From JAGREO01 sp020446285 (GTDB lineage: Bacteria > Pseudomonadota > Alphaproteobacteria > Geminicoccales > Geminicoccaceae): DNA of 64,000 bases. Positions within the stretch are counted from its first letter, which is position 1; each line of letters starts with the position of its first letter. The DNA is taken from assembly GCA_041398005.1 (NCBI GenBank), contig JAWKVP010000018.1:1-64000 (forward strand), in the 5' to 3' direction. A model generated the notes under the pieces. The model saw only the letters and a program-made list of their open reading frames with translations, made no database searches and had not been told where the DNA came from. Shown one piece after another: positions 1 to 7,566 of the stretch. The position numbers were made by a program, and so were the translations under genes.

Positions 1-295
1 GCACGTTCATTGCATTGCCATAGCCCGTGTCGCCATCGCCGAGCACGGGGATGGAGGTGGCGGCACAGATCTGTCGTGCATGGTCCTGAACCTCGGCGAA
101 CGACATGAGACCCAGATCGGGCTCGCCGATGCGCGCGGCCGACGCGGCGAAGCCGGACATGAAGGTCAGTTCGAAGCCTTCCTGTTCGATCATCCGTGCC
201 GAAAGCGCATCGAAGCAGCACGGCATGACGTGCAGGCGATCGCGAGCGAGAAGCTGGCGCAGTCTTGCCGCGGCCGGATTGTGCGTGACTTTCAT
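1..295 (-). CDS. Isocitrate lyase/PEP mutase family protein (N-terminal part)
   Basis: Only the first 98 codons lie in the window; the gene runs off the left edge. The translation begins MKVTHNPAAARLRQLLARD and contains PCCFDALSARMIEQEGFE, the SGFAASAARIGEPDLG stretch and the metal-site segment GDGDTGYGNAMNV. That pattern is typical of the PEP mutase/isocitrate lyase superfamily (2-methylisocitrate lyase, oxaloacetate decarboxylase, carboxyphosphonoenolpyruvate mutase). These enzymes cleave or rearrange C-C or C-P bonds in small keto-acids using Mg2+. The catalytic loop (KKCG/KRCG in lyases) is outside the window, so the reaction cannot be chosen. Its ATG overlaps the stop of the upstream VanZ-like gene (ATGA), so the two are probably co-transcribed. 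Confidence 0.85.
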   Translation of the reverse strand, partial: MKVTHNPAAARLRQLLARDRLHVMPCCFDALSARMIEQEGFELTFMSGFAASAARIGEPDLGLMSFAEVQDHARQICAATSIPVLGDGDTGYGNAMNV

Positions 296-1509
296 CGGTT
301 GTTGATCGGCTCGTTGGCGAGGCTCGGTTCGTTTGCGAGATCCGGCTCGAGGTCGGAATCATCATGTGTGCCGGCGTCCCCGCTTCGATGACGGCTGCCA
401 TGCTTGCGATGCCGGTGGCGGGAGGAGCGGCGCCGGCGGCGATAATATTTGCGGACATAATCCTGTCCGACTCCCAGCCCGACGGTCATGCCGAACAGGT
501 TGGCGACGGCATCGACCAGATCGTCCATGCCGATGCCGGTCGACACCGATTGCAGCAACTCGGTCAGGAGCGTGACGACGGCCAGCGGGATGGCGAGCTT
601 GCGCACATGGTCCCGGCGGCGGGCGACGCGAACGAGAAAGCCCAGTATCAGGAAGGCGACGACGTGCAGAGCCCGATCGGTCCATTCGCGCTCGCTCTGG
701 TCGGCGCTGCTGGTCACGGGTGCGAGCAGGCCCATGACGGGTTCCTTGACCTCATAGGGCATGAGCGCGAACACGCCACCGATCGTGACCAGCGTCACGG
801 CGGTGATCGCCGCGGGCCTGTGGGCCGCGGTGGCAATGAACCATGCACCGGTGACGAGCAGCAGGCCGAGCCAGCCGCTGCGTACCCAGAGGGAGGCGCG
901 GGTGAATTCGGTCCGTTCCACGGCCGGGCTGAGCGTGATGCCGGACAGCGTCAGCCGGCCGGTCGTCTTGGCAAGGCGGGCCGAAAGCGTCGCGGTGCGG
1001 ATGTCCGGAGCGACCTCCACGATCTTGCGGTATTCCAGCGCGGGGCGTGTGCCGACGGCTTCGAACAGCTTGTGCGGGCGGCTGAAATCCCGGCTGCCAT
1101 TGTCGCGAATGCCGACGAGATCGACACGGGCCCGTTCCCACGACTTGTCGCCGCCGATGCCGAGCGCGAGCTGGATGGTTGCCGCGAGTTCGAACGCGCG
1201 TACGTCCATGGGCAGTTCGATGGTCTGTTCGATGCCGACCGATTGCGTCGGCCGGTCGTTCTCGATGGTAACCTCATCGCCGCGGAAGATCACCCGCCCC
1301 TTGGTGCCGAGCCGTTCCCATCCGGGCGGTATGGGCTCCGCGTACAGGAGGTGGTCGCTGGCCATGTGGAATGCCGGATTGACGATATAGCCGGGCTCAC
1401 CGATATCATGACGTTTCATGGTGATGAAGACGAGCGCGGTCACGGCACCGAGGGTGAGTGTCACGAGGGCGATAACGAAATAGCCGATCGAATTTCTGCT
1501 CAACGCCAT
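292..1509 (-). CDS. VanZ-like family membrane protein
   Basis: This is a membrane protein of about 405 residues. There is one N-terminal helix (IGYFVIALVTLTLGAVTALV), then about 170 residues that look extracytoplasmic. The C-terminal half has several helices including HVVAFLILGFL and TELLQSVSTGIGMDDLVDAV-ANLFG. The latter pattern (ELLQ...D..DAVANLFG) is the hallmark of VanZ-like domains. The C-terminus is strikingly basic (RRRRRSSRHRHRK) and then acidic. VanZ-type proteins are tied to envelope glycopeptide or phosphate-compound phenotypes, but their biochemistry is poorly known. The start chosen is ATG at 1509; a GTG at 1533 in frame gives 413 residues. It overlaps the following gene by ATGA, which suggests one transcript. 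Confidence 0.7.
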   Translation of the reverse strand: MALSRNSIGYFVIALVTLTLGAVTALVFITMKRHDIGEPGYIVNPAFHMASDHLLYAEPIPPGWERLGTKGRVIFRGDEVTIENDRPTQSVGIEQTIELPMDVRAFELAATIQLALGIGGDKSWERARVDLVGIRDNGSRDFSRPHKLFEAVGTRPALEYRKIVEVAPDIRTATLSARLAKTTGRLTLSGITLSPAVERTEFTRASLWVRSGWLGLLLVTGAWFIATAAHRPAAITAVTLVTIGGVFALMPYEVKEPVMGLLAPVTSSADQSEREWTDRALHVVAFLILGFLVRVARRRDHVRKLAIPLAVVTLLTELLQSVSTGIGMDDLVDAVANLFGMTVGLGVGQDYVRKYYRRRRRSSRHRHRKHGSRHRSGDAGTHDDSDLEPDLANEPSLANEPINNR

Positions 1510-1605
1510 GATCGAGTGTCTTTTGCCCTTCACCTGTCAGGCGATTGCGGCCCATTGCCGATTGCGAGCTGCAAGCGTAGCCGGATCAATCATTCGTTGA
1601 AAGAT

Positions 1606-1633
1606 GGGAAACGCCGCAAAGGCGTGGTTTCCC
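1606..1633. other. Stem-loop in divergent intergenic region
   Basis: GGGAAACGCC and GGCGTGGTTTCCC flank a five-base GCAAA loop, giving a stem with a two-base bulge. It lies between the divergent VanZ-like gene and the coxD-like gene. It has no T-run, so it is not an obvious terminator; it could be an operator or a leader structure. No function can be assigned. Confidence 0.4.
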
Positions 1634-1773
1634 GCCGGGTGATGCTGTTTTCCCGCCTGCGCGGATGCTGCGAGGATGATACGGGACAGGGTGTCACTGG
1701 ACCGCGGCGATCGGTTGTGGCACCCATCAATGACAGAAATCCGCGCCTCGAGCCCAATCGGAACCCGGAACAC

Positions 1774-2694
1774 ATGACCAAGGCACTGCCTCGTTCCATC
1801 GACGAAACCGTCAATCTCCTGCGTCAGGCCGACTATGTGCCCGACCGGCCACTGTCGACCGCGACCTTCCTTTCCCTCAGTCTCGGCCGTCCGCTCTTCC
1901 TCGAGGGGGAGGCCGGTGTCGGCAAGACCGAGATCGCCAAGGTTCTCGCGACGAGCCTCGGCCGGCGGCTGGTGCGCCTGCAATGCTATGAGGGCCTCGA
2001 TATCGCCTCGGCTGTCTATGAGTGGAACTATCAGCGACAGATGATGGAGATCCGTCTTGCCGAGGCTGCTGGCGATACCAGCCGGGAAGGTCTCGCACAG
2101 GACATCTTCGACGAGCGCTTTCTCATCCGCCGTCCGCTCCTGCAGGCGCTCGACGCCGGCGAGGGCGGAGCGCCGGTGCTGCTCATCGACGAGCTCGACC
2201 GGACCGACGAACCGTTCGAGGCCTATCTTCTGGAGGTGCTGTCGGATTTCCAGATCACCATTCCCGAGATCGGCACGATCAGGGCCGAAGAGCCGCCGAT
2301 CGTCATCATCACCAGCAATCGCACACGCGAGATCCATGATGCGCTCAAGCGTCGGTGCTTCTATCACTGGGTGGATTATCCCGATGTCGAGCGGGAACTG
2401 GAGATCATTCGCGTACGTCTGCCCGACGTGGAGGAAAAGCTGGCGCGGATGATCGTCGAGTTCATCCACGAGGTGCGTCGGCGCGACCTGTTCAAGCTTC
2501 CGGGGGTTGCCGAGACGCTGGACTGGACGCGCGCGCTCACGACGCTCGACGTTCTCGAGATCACCCCCGATGTCGTCAGCGACACGCTCGGAACTCTGCT
2601 CAAATATCAGGACGACATCGCCCGGATCCAGGGAAGCGAGGCGGCGAAGATCCTTGGCGAGATCAACATGCGGATGGAGGCGGGGCAAAGGTGA
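1774..2694 (+). CDS. coxD: MoxR-family AAA+ ATPase, CoxD-like
   Basis: The protein has 306 residues from MTKALPRSIDETVNLL. Walker A is GEAGVGKTE (about residues 46-54) and Walker B is VLLIDELDR (about residues 138-146). A sensor-1-like IVIITSNRTR follows. This is the MoxR-class ATPase that pairs with a VWA protein. In carbon-monoxide dehydrogenase clusters CoxD is a membrane-associated chaperone that helps assemble the [CuSMoO2] site; related pairs serve other molybdenum hydroxylases. The open frame extends far upstream, but this ATG is where family similarity begins. The next gene starts inside its stop codon (GTGA), consistent with an equimolar AAA-VWA partnership. The substrate enzyme is not in the window, so the CoxD name rests on neighbourhood and domain type. 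Confidence 0.85.
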   Translation: MTKALPRSIDETVNLLRQADYVPDRPLSTATFLSLSLGRPLFLEGEAGVGKTEIAKVLATSLGRRLVRLQCYEGLDIASAVYEWNYQRQMMEIRLAEAAGDTSREGLAQDIFDERFLIRRPLLQALDAGEGGAPVLLIDELDRTDEPFEAYLLEVLSDFQITIPEIGTIRAEEPPIVIITSNRTREIHDALKRRCFYHWVDYPDVERELEIIRVRLPDVEEKLARMIVEFIHEVRRRDLFKLPGVAETLDWTRALTTLDVLEITPDVVSDTLGTLLKYQDDIARIQGSEAAKILGEINMRMEAGQR

Positions 2695-3989
2695 GCGACA
2701 CGCGGCCTGCGGCCGTGACGGGCGAAGCGCCCCGCCCGTCCGCAGAAGACCCGCCCGGTCATTCCGGGCGGTTTGCGCGCAACGTCATGCATTTTGCCCG
2801 GACGCTGCGGACGGCCGGTCTGCCGGTCGGTCCGGGTCAGGTGCTCGCCGCGTTGCGCGCGGTCGAGGTCGCGGGCGTGGCCAGCCGTCAGGATCTGTAC
2901 TGGACACTGTTCGCGGTCTTCGTGAACCGGCAGGACCAGTGCGAACTGTTCGACCAGTGCTTTCATGTCTACTGGCGCGATCCGAGATTGCTCGAACGCA
3001 TGATGCACATGCTTCTGCCGACCCTGCAGCCCGAGGAACCGCAGCCGACCGAGGAGGTCAATCGCCGGATCGCCGAGGCGATGGCGCCGGAAAAGTCGCC
3101 GGGCGAGGGTGAGGCGCCGGAGGAGGAGGAGGAACAGACCGAGATCGAGTTCGATGCGGTCATGACCTGGTCGGGCAGGGAACTGTTGCAGGAGATGGAT
3201 TTCGAGCAGATGTCGGCGGCCGAGCTCGACGATGCCCGGCGCGAGATCGCGCGGCTCCGCCTGCCGATCATGGAAATACCGACGCGGCGTTTCGCCCTTC
3301 ATCCGCAGGGCCGGCGGATCGACATGCGGCGCACGCTCCGCCAGTCGCTTCGTGGCGGTGGGGGCTCCATCGACATTGCCCGCAAGAAGCGTATCCGCCG
3401 CCATCCGCCGCTCATCGTTCTCTGCGACATCTCGGGCTCGATGAGCCGCTATTCGCGCATGCTGCTGCTGTTCATGCACGCGATCACCAATGACCGCGAC
3501 CGGGTGCATTCCTTCGTCTTCGGCACGCGCCTCACCAACATCACCCGCTATCTCAGGCACAGGGATGTCGATATCGCGCTCGCGAAGATCGGCGGGATCG
3601 TCGAGGACTGGTCGGGCGGAACGCGCATCGGTCACGCGCTGCGCACATTCAACATGGAATGGTCGAGGCGGGTGCTGGGGCAGGGGCCGGTGGTGCTGCT
3701 GATCACCGACGGGCTCGATCGCGATGCGGGCGAGGGGCTCGCGGTGGAGATCGAGCGGCTGCACAAGAGCTGCCGGCGCCTCATCTGGCTCAATCCGCTG
3801 CTGCGCTTCGATGGCTACCAGCCGATCACGAAGGGGGCGAAGGCGATCATTCGCCATGTCGATGATTTCAGAACGGTGCATAATCTCGCCAGTCTTCGCG
3901 ATCTGACGGACGTTCTCGGACAGCAACCGACCCGTCGTTCGGAAGGTATCAGCGAATGGGTGCGGCAATCGGAAGGAGGGACCGGCTGA
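2691..3989 (+). CDS. coxE: VWA-domain protein, CoxE-like
   Basis: The protein has 432 residues and a GTG start that overlaps the ATPase stop. The N-terminal half is helical and binds no obvious cofactor. It carries an acidic run of glutamates near residues 140-150. The C-terminal half is a von Willebrand A domain with an intact MIDAS motif DISGSMS (Asp-x-Ser-x-Ser), a downstream GGTRIG segment and LLITDGLDRD. CoxE-type proteins (DUF58/VWA-CoxE family) act with CoxD in a late metal-insertion step of molybdenum hydroxylase maturation. Tight spacing with the ATPase and the XdhC genes supports that role. The partner hydroxylase is not visible here. Confidence 0.85.
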   Translation: MSDTRPAAVTGEAPRPSAEDPPGHSGRFARNVMHFARTLRTAGLPVGPGQVLAALRAVEVAGVASRQDLYWTLFAVFVNRQDQCELFDQCFHVYWRDPRLLERMMHMLLPTLQPEEPQPTEEVNRRIAEAMAPEKSPGEGEAPEEEEEQTEIEFDAVMTWSGRELLQEMDFEQMSAAELDDARREIARLRLPIMEIPTRRFALHPQGRRIDMRRTLRQSLRGGGGSIDIARKKRIRRHPPLIVLCDISGSMSRYSRMLLLFMHAITNDRDRVHSFVFGTRLTNITRYLRHRDVDIALAKIGGIVEDWSGGTRIGHALRTFNMEWSRRVLGQGPVVLLITDGLDRDAGEGLAVEIERLHKSCRRLIWLNPLLRFDGYQPITKGAKAIIRHVDDFRTVHNLASLRDLTDVLGQQPTRRSEGISEWVRQSEGGTG

Positions 3990-4303
3990 TGGACGAGGAT
4001 CTTCTCAGGACGGCGGAGGCCTGGAAGCAGGAAGGCCGCAAGGTGGCCATCGCCACCGTCGTCTCGACCTGGGGTTCCAGTCCGCGGCAGGCGGGAAGCC
4101 AGCTCGTGGTGGATGATGAAGGCCGGATGCAGGGCTCGGTGTCCGGAGGCTGCATCGAGGGTGCGGTCATCCGGGAAGCGCGGGAGTGCATGGACGGTGC
4201 CGATCCGAAGCTCCTCGCCTTCGGCGTGAGCAACGAGCAGGCCTGGGATGTCGGGCTCGCCTGTGGCGGGCGGGTCGAGGTCTATGTCGAGGCGCTTGCA
4301 TGA
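3989..4303 (+). CDS. XdhC/CoxI family protein, N-terminal domain only
   Basis: The protein has 104 residues and corresponds to the N-terminal XdhC_CoxI domain: VAIATVVSTWGSSPRQAGSQ, then GSVSGGCIEGAVI. XdhC proteins bind the molybdenum cofactor, protect it during sulfuration and deliver it to xanthine dehydrogenase-type or CO dehydrogenase-type apoenzymes. Full XdhC proteins also carry a Rossmann domain; here that domain is encoded by the next gene. The ATG shares one base with the coxE stop (TGATG). The split is clean: both halves start with good ATGs and overlap by ATGA. It therefore looks like a functional two-gene arrangement, as in CoxF-type genes, not a frameshift. Confidence 0.85.
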   Translation: MDEDLLRTAEAWKQEGRKVAIATVVSTWGSSPRQAGSQLVVDDEGRMQGSVSGGCIEGAVIREARECMDGADPKLLAFGVSNEQAWDVGLACGGRVEVYVEALA

Positions 4304-4995
4304 AACCTGACATTCTCGAGCGTATCAACGGCGCTCGCGCGGCGAAACGGCGCGTGGCACTGGTGCGCTTTCTCGAGAGCCACGAACAGGCGCTCGTGGT
4401 CGAGGGCGAAACCGTTTCGGGCAGTCTCGGCGGGGACGCTCTTGCCGAGGTTGAAACCGCGCTGCGTCAGGACCGTTCGCGTGCCGTGGTTCTGGCCGCC
4501 GGTCGCGCGTTCATCCAGATCTTCAACCCGCCGCTTCGCCTCGCGATCATCGGTGCCGTGCACATCTCCCAGGCACTCGTCGAGATGGCGAAGCTCGCCG
4601 GCTACGAGGTCACGGTCATCGATCCGCGCGGCGCGTTCGCGACGAGCGAGCGTTTTCCCGGGACGCATCTCGACAGCGACTGGCCCGACGAGGCGATGGA
4701 GAGATTCGATCCCGACCGGCGTTCGGCGATCGTGGCGCTGACCCACGATCCCAAGCTCGACGATCCGGCACTCGATGTCGCCCTTCGTTCGGAGGCTTTC
4801 TACGTTGCGGCACTCGGCAGCCGCCGGACCCATGCCGGCCGCCGCGAGCGCCTTGCCGCGCTCGGCCATGGCGAGGATCGCATCGCCCGGATTCACGGCC
4901 CGGCCGGCCTCGATATCGGCGCTGTCAGTCCGGCGGAGATCGCCATTTCCGTCATGGCCGAGATGACGGCGGAGCTGCGAAGGCCGAGGGCCTGA
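4300..4995 (+). CDS. XdhC/CoxI family protein, Rossmann domain
   Basis: The protein has 231 residues. A short N-terminal part resembling the start of XdhC (RRVALVRFLESHEQALVV) is followed by the XdhC Rossmann domain. That domain contains IIGAVHISQALVEMAKLAGY, VIDPRGAFATSERFP, ALTHDPKLDDPAL and AALGSRRTHAGRRERL. It probably works as a heterodimer or as successive partners with the preceding 104-residue protein in molybdenum-cofactor handling. It overlaps that gene by ATGA. The cluster AAA-VWA-XdhC(N)-XdhC(C) resembles the accessory end of CO dehydrogenase operons, but no large, medium or small hydroxylase subunit gene is present on either side. Confidence 0.85.
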   Translation: MKPDILERINGARAAKRRVALVRFLESHEQALVVEGETVSGSLGGDALAEVETALRQDRSRAVVLAAGRAFIQIFNPPLRLAIIGAVHISQALVEMAKLAGYEVTVIDPRGAFATSERFPGTHLDSDWPDEAMERFDPDRRSAIVALTHDPKLDDPALDVALRSEAFYVAALGSRRTHAGRRERLAALGHGEDRIARIHGPAGLDIGAVSPAEIAISVMAEMTAELRRPRA

Positions 4996-5020
4996 AAGCG
5001 GTCGCGGGTAGAGGGATGAC

Positions 5021-5137
5021 ATGATGGATGACGGCGAGCCCGTCCCCGTGGTCGACGGGCTGAAGGTAGCCCTGCCCGCGGATGGCGATCGCGAATTTGC
5101 CGCGCGCCGGCTGACCACCGGATCGCGACGGCATTGA
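5021..5137 (+). CDS. Small hypothetical ORF (38 aa)
   Basis: A short open frame begins MMDDGEPVPVVDGLKVALPA and ends at two consecutive stops (TGA TAA). A purine-rich GTAGAGGG lies just upstream and could serve as a weak ribosome site. It sits between the XdhC gene and the SDR gene on the same strand, 25 bp after the former. No family is recognised. It could be a real small gene of the operon, a remnant of a longer gene, or chance. Confidence 0.25.
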   Translation: MMDDGEPVPVVDGLKVALPADGDREFAARRLTTGSRRH

Positions 5138-5165
5138 TAATGGAAGAAAAAGGGGAGGAGTGACC

Positions 5166-5933
5166 ATGACGGTTCAGGAACGTTTCAGCCTTGCGGGCAA
5201 GAAGGCTGTGGTGACGGGTGCGACCAAGGGCATCGGGTTCGAGATCGCCCGCGTACTGGCCGAAGCCGGCGCGGACATCGTCGCCGTGGGACGCGATACG
5301 GCCGGGCTCGGGGATGTGAAGAGGCAGGTCGAGGATCACGGTCGCCGTTGCGTTCCGCTCTCCGTCGACCTTGCCGATGGCGAAGCCGTGAAGCGTGCCG
5401 GAGCCGAGGCGCTCGAAGCGATGGGCGGGATCGACATTCTCGTCAACAATGCCGGCATCGCCCTCAACGAACCACTTCTCGATGCGACCATCGAGAAGTG
5501 GGACATGACCATGGCGGTCAATCTTCGCGCACCCTTCCTGTTCGCCCAGGCGCTGGCACCGCAGATGATCGAGCGCGGCTCGGGCAAGATCGTCAATGTC
5601 TCCTCGCAGACGAGCCAGCTTGCCCTGCAGGATCACGGCGCCTATGCCGCATCCAAGAACGGCCTGAACGCGCTGACCAAGACGATGTGCATCGAATGGG
5701 CGAAGCACAATATCCAGTGCAACGCCGTGCTGCCGACCGTCATTCTCACACCCATGGGCGAAATGGTCTGGGGCAGGCCCGAAAAGGGCGATCCCATGAA
5801 GGCGAAGATCCCGCAGGGCCGCTTCGGCTCCACCACCGAAGTCGCCGATGTCGTCCTCTTCCTCGCCAGCAAGGCCGCCGACATGGTCAATGGCGAAACC
5901 GTGCTGGTGGACGGCGGCTACACGGCGCAGTGA
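5166..5933 (+). CDS. SDR-family oxidoreductase (classical)
   Basis: The protein has 255 residues. The start is ATG at 5166, seven bases after a strong GGGAGGAG site; an in-frame GTG two codons earlier is less likely. Classical SDR features are present: cofactor motif TGATKGIG, NNAG, catalytic serine in VNVSSQTS, and YAASK as the Tyr-x3-Lys pair. The substrate region (VILTPMGEMVWG) resembles polyol/xylulose-reductase or threitol-dehydrogenase-like SDRs, but that is only suggestive. An Asp-free GRDTAG segment after beta-2 favours NADP(H) or is neutral. It follows the cox-like cluster on the same strand but may be a separate unit. Confidence 0.85.
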   Translation: MTVQERFSLAGKKAVVTGATKGIGFEIARVLAEAGADIVAVGRDTAGLGDVKRQVEDHGRRCVPLSVDLADGEAVKRAGAEALEAMGGIDILVNNAGIALNEPLLDATIEKWDMTMAVNLRAPFLFAQALAPQMIERGSGKIVNVSSQTSQLALQDHGAYAASKNGLNALTKTMCIEWAKHNIQCNAVLPTVILTPMGEMVWGRPEKGDPMKAKIPQGRFGSTTEVADVVLFLASKAADMVNGETVLVDGGYTAQ

Positions 5934-5957
5934 TCCGAACAGCCCCGCAGTCGCACT

Positions 5958-6563
5958 TCAGACAGGCTCGGCCCCGATCCTGATTCTGTCGGCGATCGCG
6001 AGATCGTCACCTTGAGCGCGGGCGCGGAGCCCTTCGACGATGCCGCGCCGGTCCGCTTCGCTGCGATTCTGCGAGAGCTTGTGGCTTGCCTCGATGGTCT
6101 CGACATGGATGCGGAAGGCGACCACACCGCGCAGCATCGCGTTTCGATAGGAGGCCGGCTGATCGTCGAGGAACCAGCCGGTGCCGCTTTCGAAGCGCCG
6201 GCTCATGTCGGCGAGCAGGGCCTCGACGGCCTCCGGTTCGCGCAGGAGCTCGACCGTGCCGGAGAGTTGCGCCGCCACATAATCCCAGGTCGGCACGGCG
6301 GGCGCCGCCTCGTACCATGTCGGGCTGATATGGGTGTGAACGCCGGAAAAGACGCAAAGCGCCTGCGCTCCGTCGAGATCGCGGCATTGCGGATTGGCCT
6401 TCGCCAGATGGCCGACGAGCGCGTTTTCGCCCTCGCGCAGCAGCGGCGTGTGCGAGGCCCGCAGCCCGTCGACGCCATGGGTCACGATCAGACCGAAGGG
6501 CGCCTCCTCGACGATTTGCCAGGCTTCCCCGGCGGTCTGGCGAAAGGCGGCGGCAACATACAT
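5958..6563 (-). CDS. PaiB-like FMN-binding split-barrel protein
   Basis: The protein has 201 residues starting MYVAAAFRQTAGEAWQIVEE. It matches the PaiB/FMN-binding negative transcriptional regulator family: FGLIVTHG..GLRASHTPLLRE, GHLAKANPQ, VFSGVHTHISPTWYE and VPTWDYVAAQL. Bacillus PaiB represses sporulation and degradative-enzyme genes. The fold is a flavin-reductase-like split barrel, so an enzymatic role is also possible in proteobacteria. It lies 95 bp downstream of an SDR gene on the same strand and converges with the SDR at 5166-5933. The start is the ATG where family similarity begins; the frame continues open upstream into the neighbouring gene's region. Confidence 0.85.
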   Translation of the reverse strand: MYVAAAFRQTAGEAWQIVEEAPFGLIVTHGVDGLRASHTPLLREGENALVGHLAKANPQCRDLDGAQALCVFSGVHTHISPTWYEAAPAVPTWDYVAAQLSGTVELLREPEAVEALLADMSRRFESGTGWFLDDQPASYRNAMLRGVVAFRIHVETIEASHKLSQNRSEADRRGIVEGLRARAQGDDLAIADRIRIGAEPV

Positions 6564-6658
6564 CGCCCGAACTCCCGATGGATGACGTCTCACGATGAGT
6601 TTCGTGTTTCGGTGGTCCTTCGAAAAGATCCGATACGCCGGCAAGCGAGGAGCCAATC

Positions 6659-7363
6659 CTACACCGAGCGCGCCAGCGCCCCGTCCACGCGGAGATTCTG
6701 GCCGGTGATGTAGCTCGCCGCGTCGCTGACGAGAAAGGCGACCGTTTCGGCGATCTCGTCCGGTGTGCCGTAGCGACCCATGGGGATCGTCGCCGTGCGC
6801 TCGGGCTTTTCCGGCAGGCTGGAGATGAAGCCCGGAAGGACATTGTTCATGCGGATGCCGGCGCTCGCATACCGGTCGGCATAGAGCTTGGTGAAGGCGG
6901 CAAGGCCGGCGCGGGCAACGCCTGACGTGGGGAAAGCCGGATCCGGCTCGAATGTGGCGAAGGTGGTGATGTTGACGATCGATCCCCTGCCCTGACGCTC
7001 CATGACCGGCGTTACCAGCCGCGCCATGCGGATCATCGGCATGAGATAGACGTCGAAACCGTGCTGCCAGTCCTCGTCCGAAAGGGCGAGCAAATCGCCC
7101 TTGGGGCCATGTCCCGCACTGTTGACGACCGCATCGATGCGCCCGAAGTGGCTCATGGCGAGTTCCACCAGCCGTTCCAGCGCACCGGCATCCTGATTGC
7201 TCGCGGTGAGACCGATCCCGCCAAGCTCTTCGGCCAGCGCCTCGCCCCGGCCCGATGAGGACAGGATGACGACGTCGTGACCCCTGCCGGCCAGTGCCCG
7301 CGCCGAGGCCGCCCCCATGCCCGACCCTGCCGCTGTCAACACCGCAACCTTCTTCCCCGACAT
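6659..7363 (-). CDS. SDR-family protein with altered catalytic triad
   Basis: The protein has 234 residues and begins MSGKKVAVLTAAGSGMG. The nucleotide-binding motif TAAGSGMG and the structural NSAG motif are intact, so the Rossmann fold and cofactor site look real. The active site does not follow the family rule. The serine position is Thr134 (NITTF). Counting the usual 13 residues on, the tyrosine position is Ser147; the lysine position is Arg151 (FPTSGVARAGL). A matching C-terminal cofactor segment (YITGQNLRVDGA) is kept. It may be a non-dehydrogenase SDR, a binding protein, or an enzyme with a different proton relay. The upstream GGAGGAGACGGG sequence gives a strong ribosome site. Confidence 0.85.
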   Translation of the reverse strand: MSGKKVAVLTAAGSGMGAASARALAGRGHDVVILSSSGRGEALAEELGGIGLTASNQDAGALERLVELAMSHFGRIDAVVNSAGHGPKGDLLALSDEDWQHGFDVYLMPMIRMARLVTPVMERQGRGSIVNITTFATFEPDPAFPTSGVARAGLAAFTKLYADRYASAGIRMNNVLPGFISSLPEKPERTATIPMGRYGTPDEIAETVAFLVSDAASYITGQNLRVDGALARSV

Positions 7364-7566
7364 TCCCGTCTCCTCCCTCGTATGGATTCAATGTGGAAAG
7401 GAAAGGCCGACCCGTCGCAACGGTCAAGCATGCCGGCAGGTCTGGCGGCAGTTGATGTCCGATTGGCGCAGGCGTTCCGTGCAGCCTTGACGGATGACGG
7501 GCCATGTGGCCCAAAAAGCGCGCCTCCAAACACGTCACACGTTTCAGCGGGACTGGCGAACAAGCG

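Noticed and set aside
364..1773. Long in-frame upstream extension of the CoxD-like ATPase
   Set aside because: It is antisense to the VanZ-like gene; the MoxR family begins at 1774.
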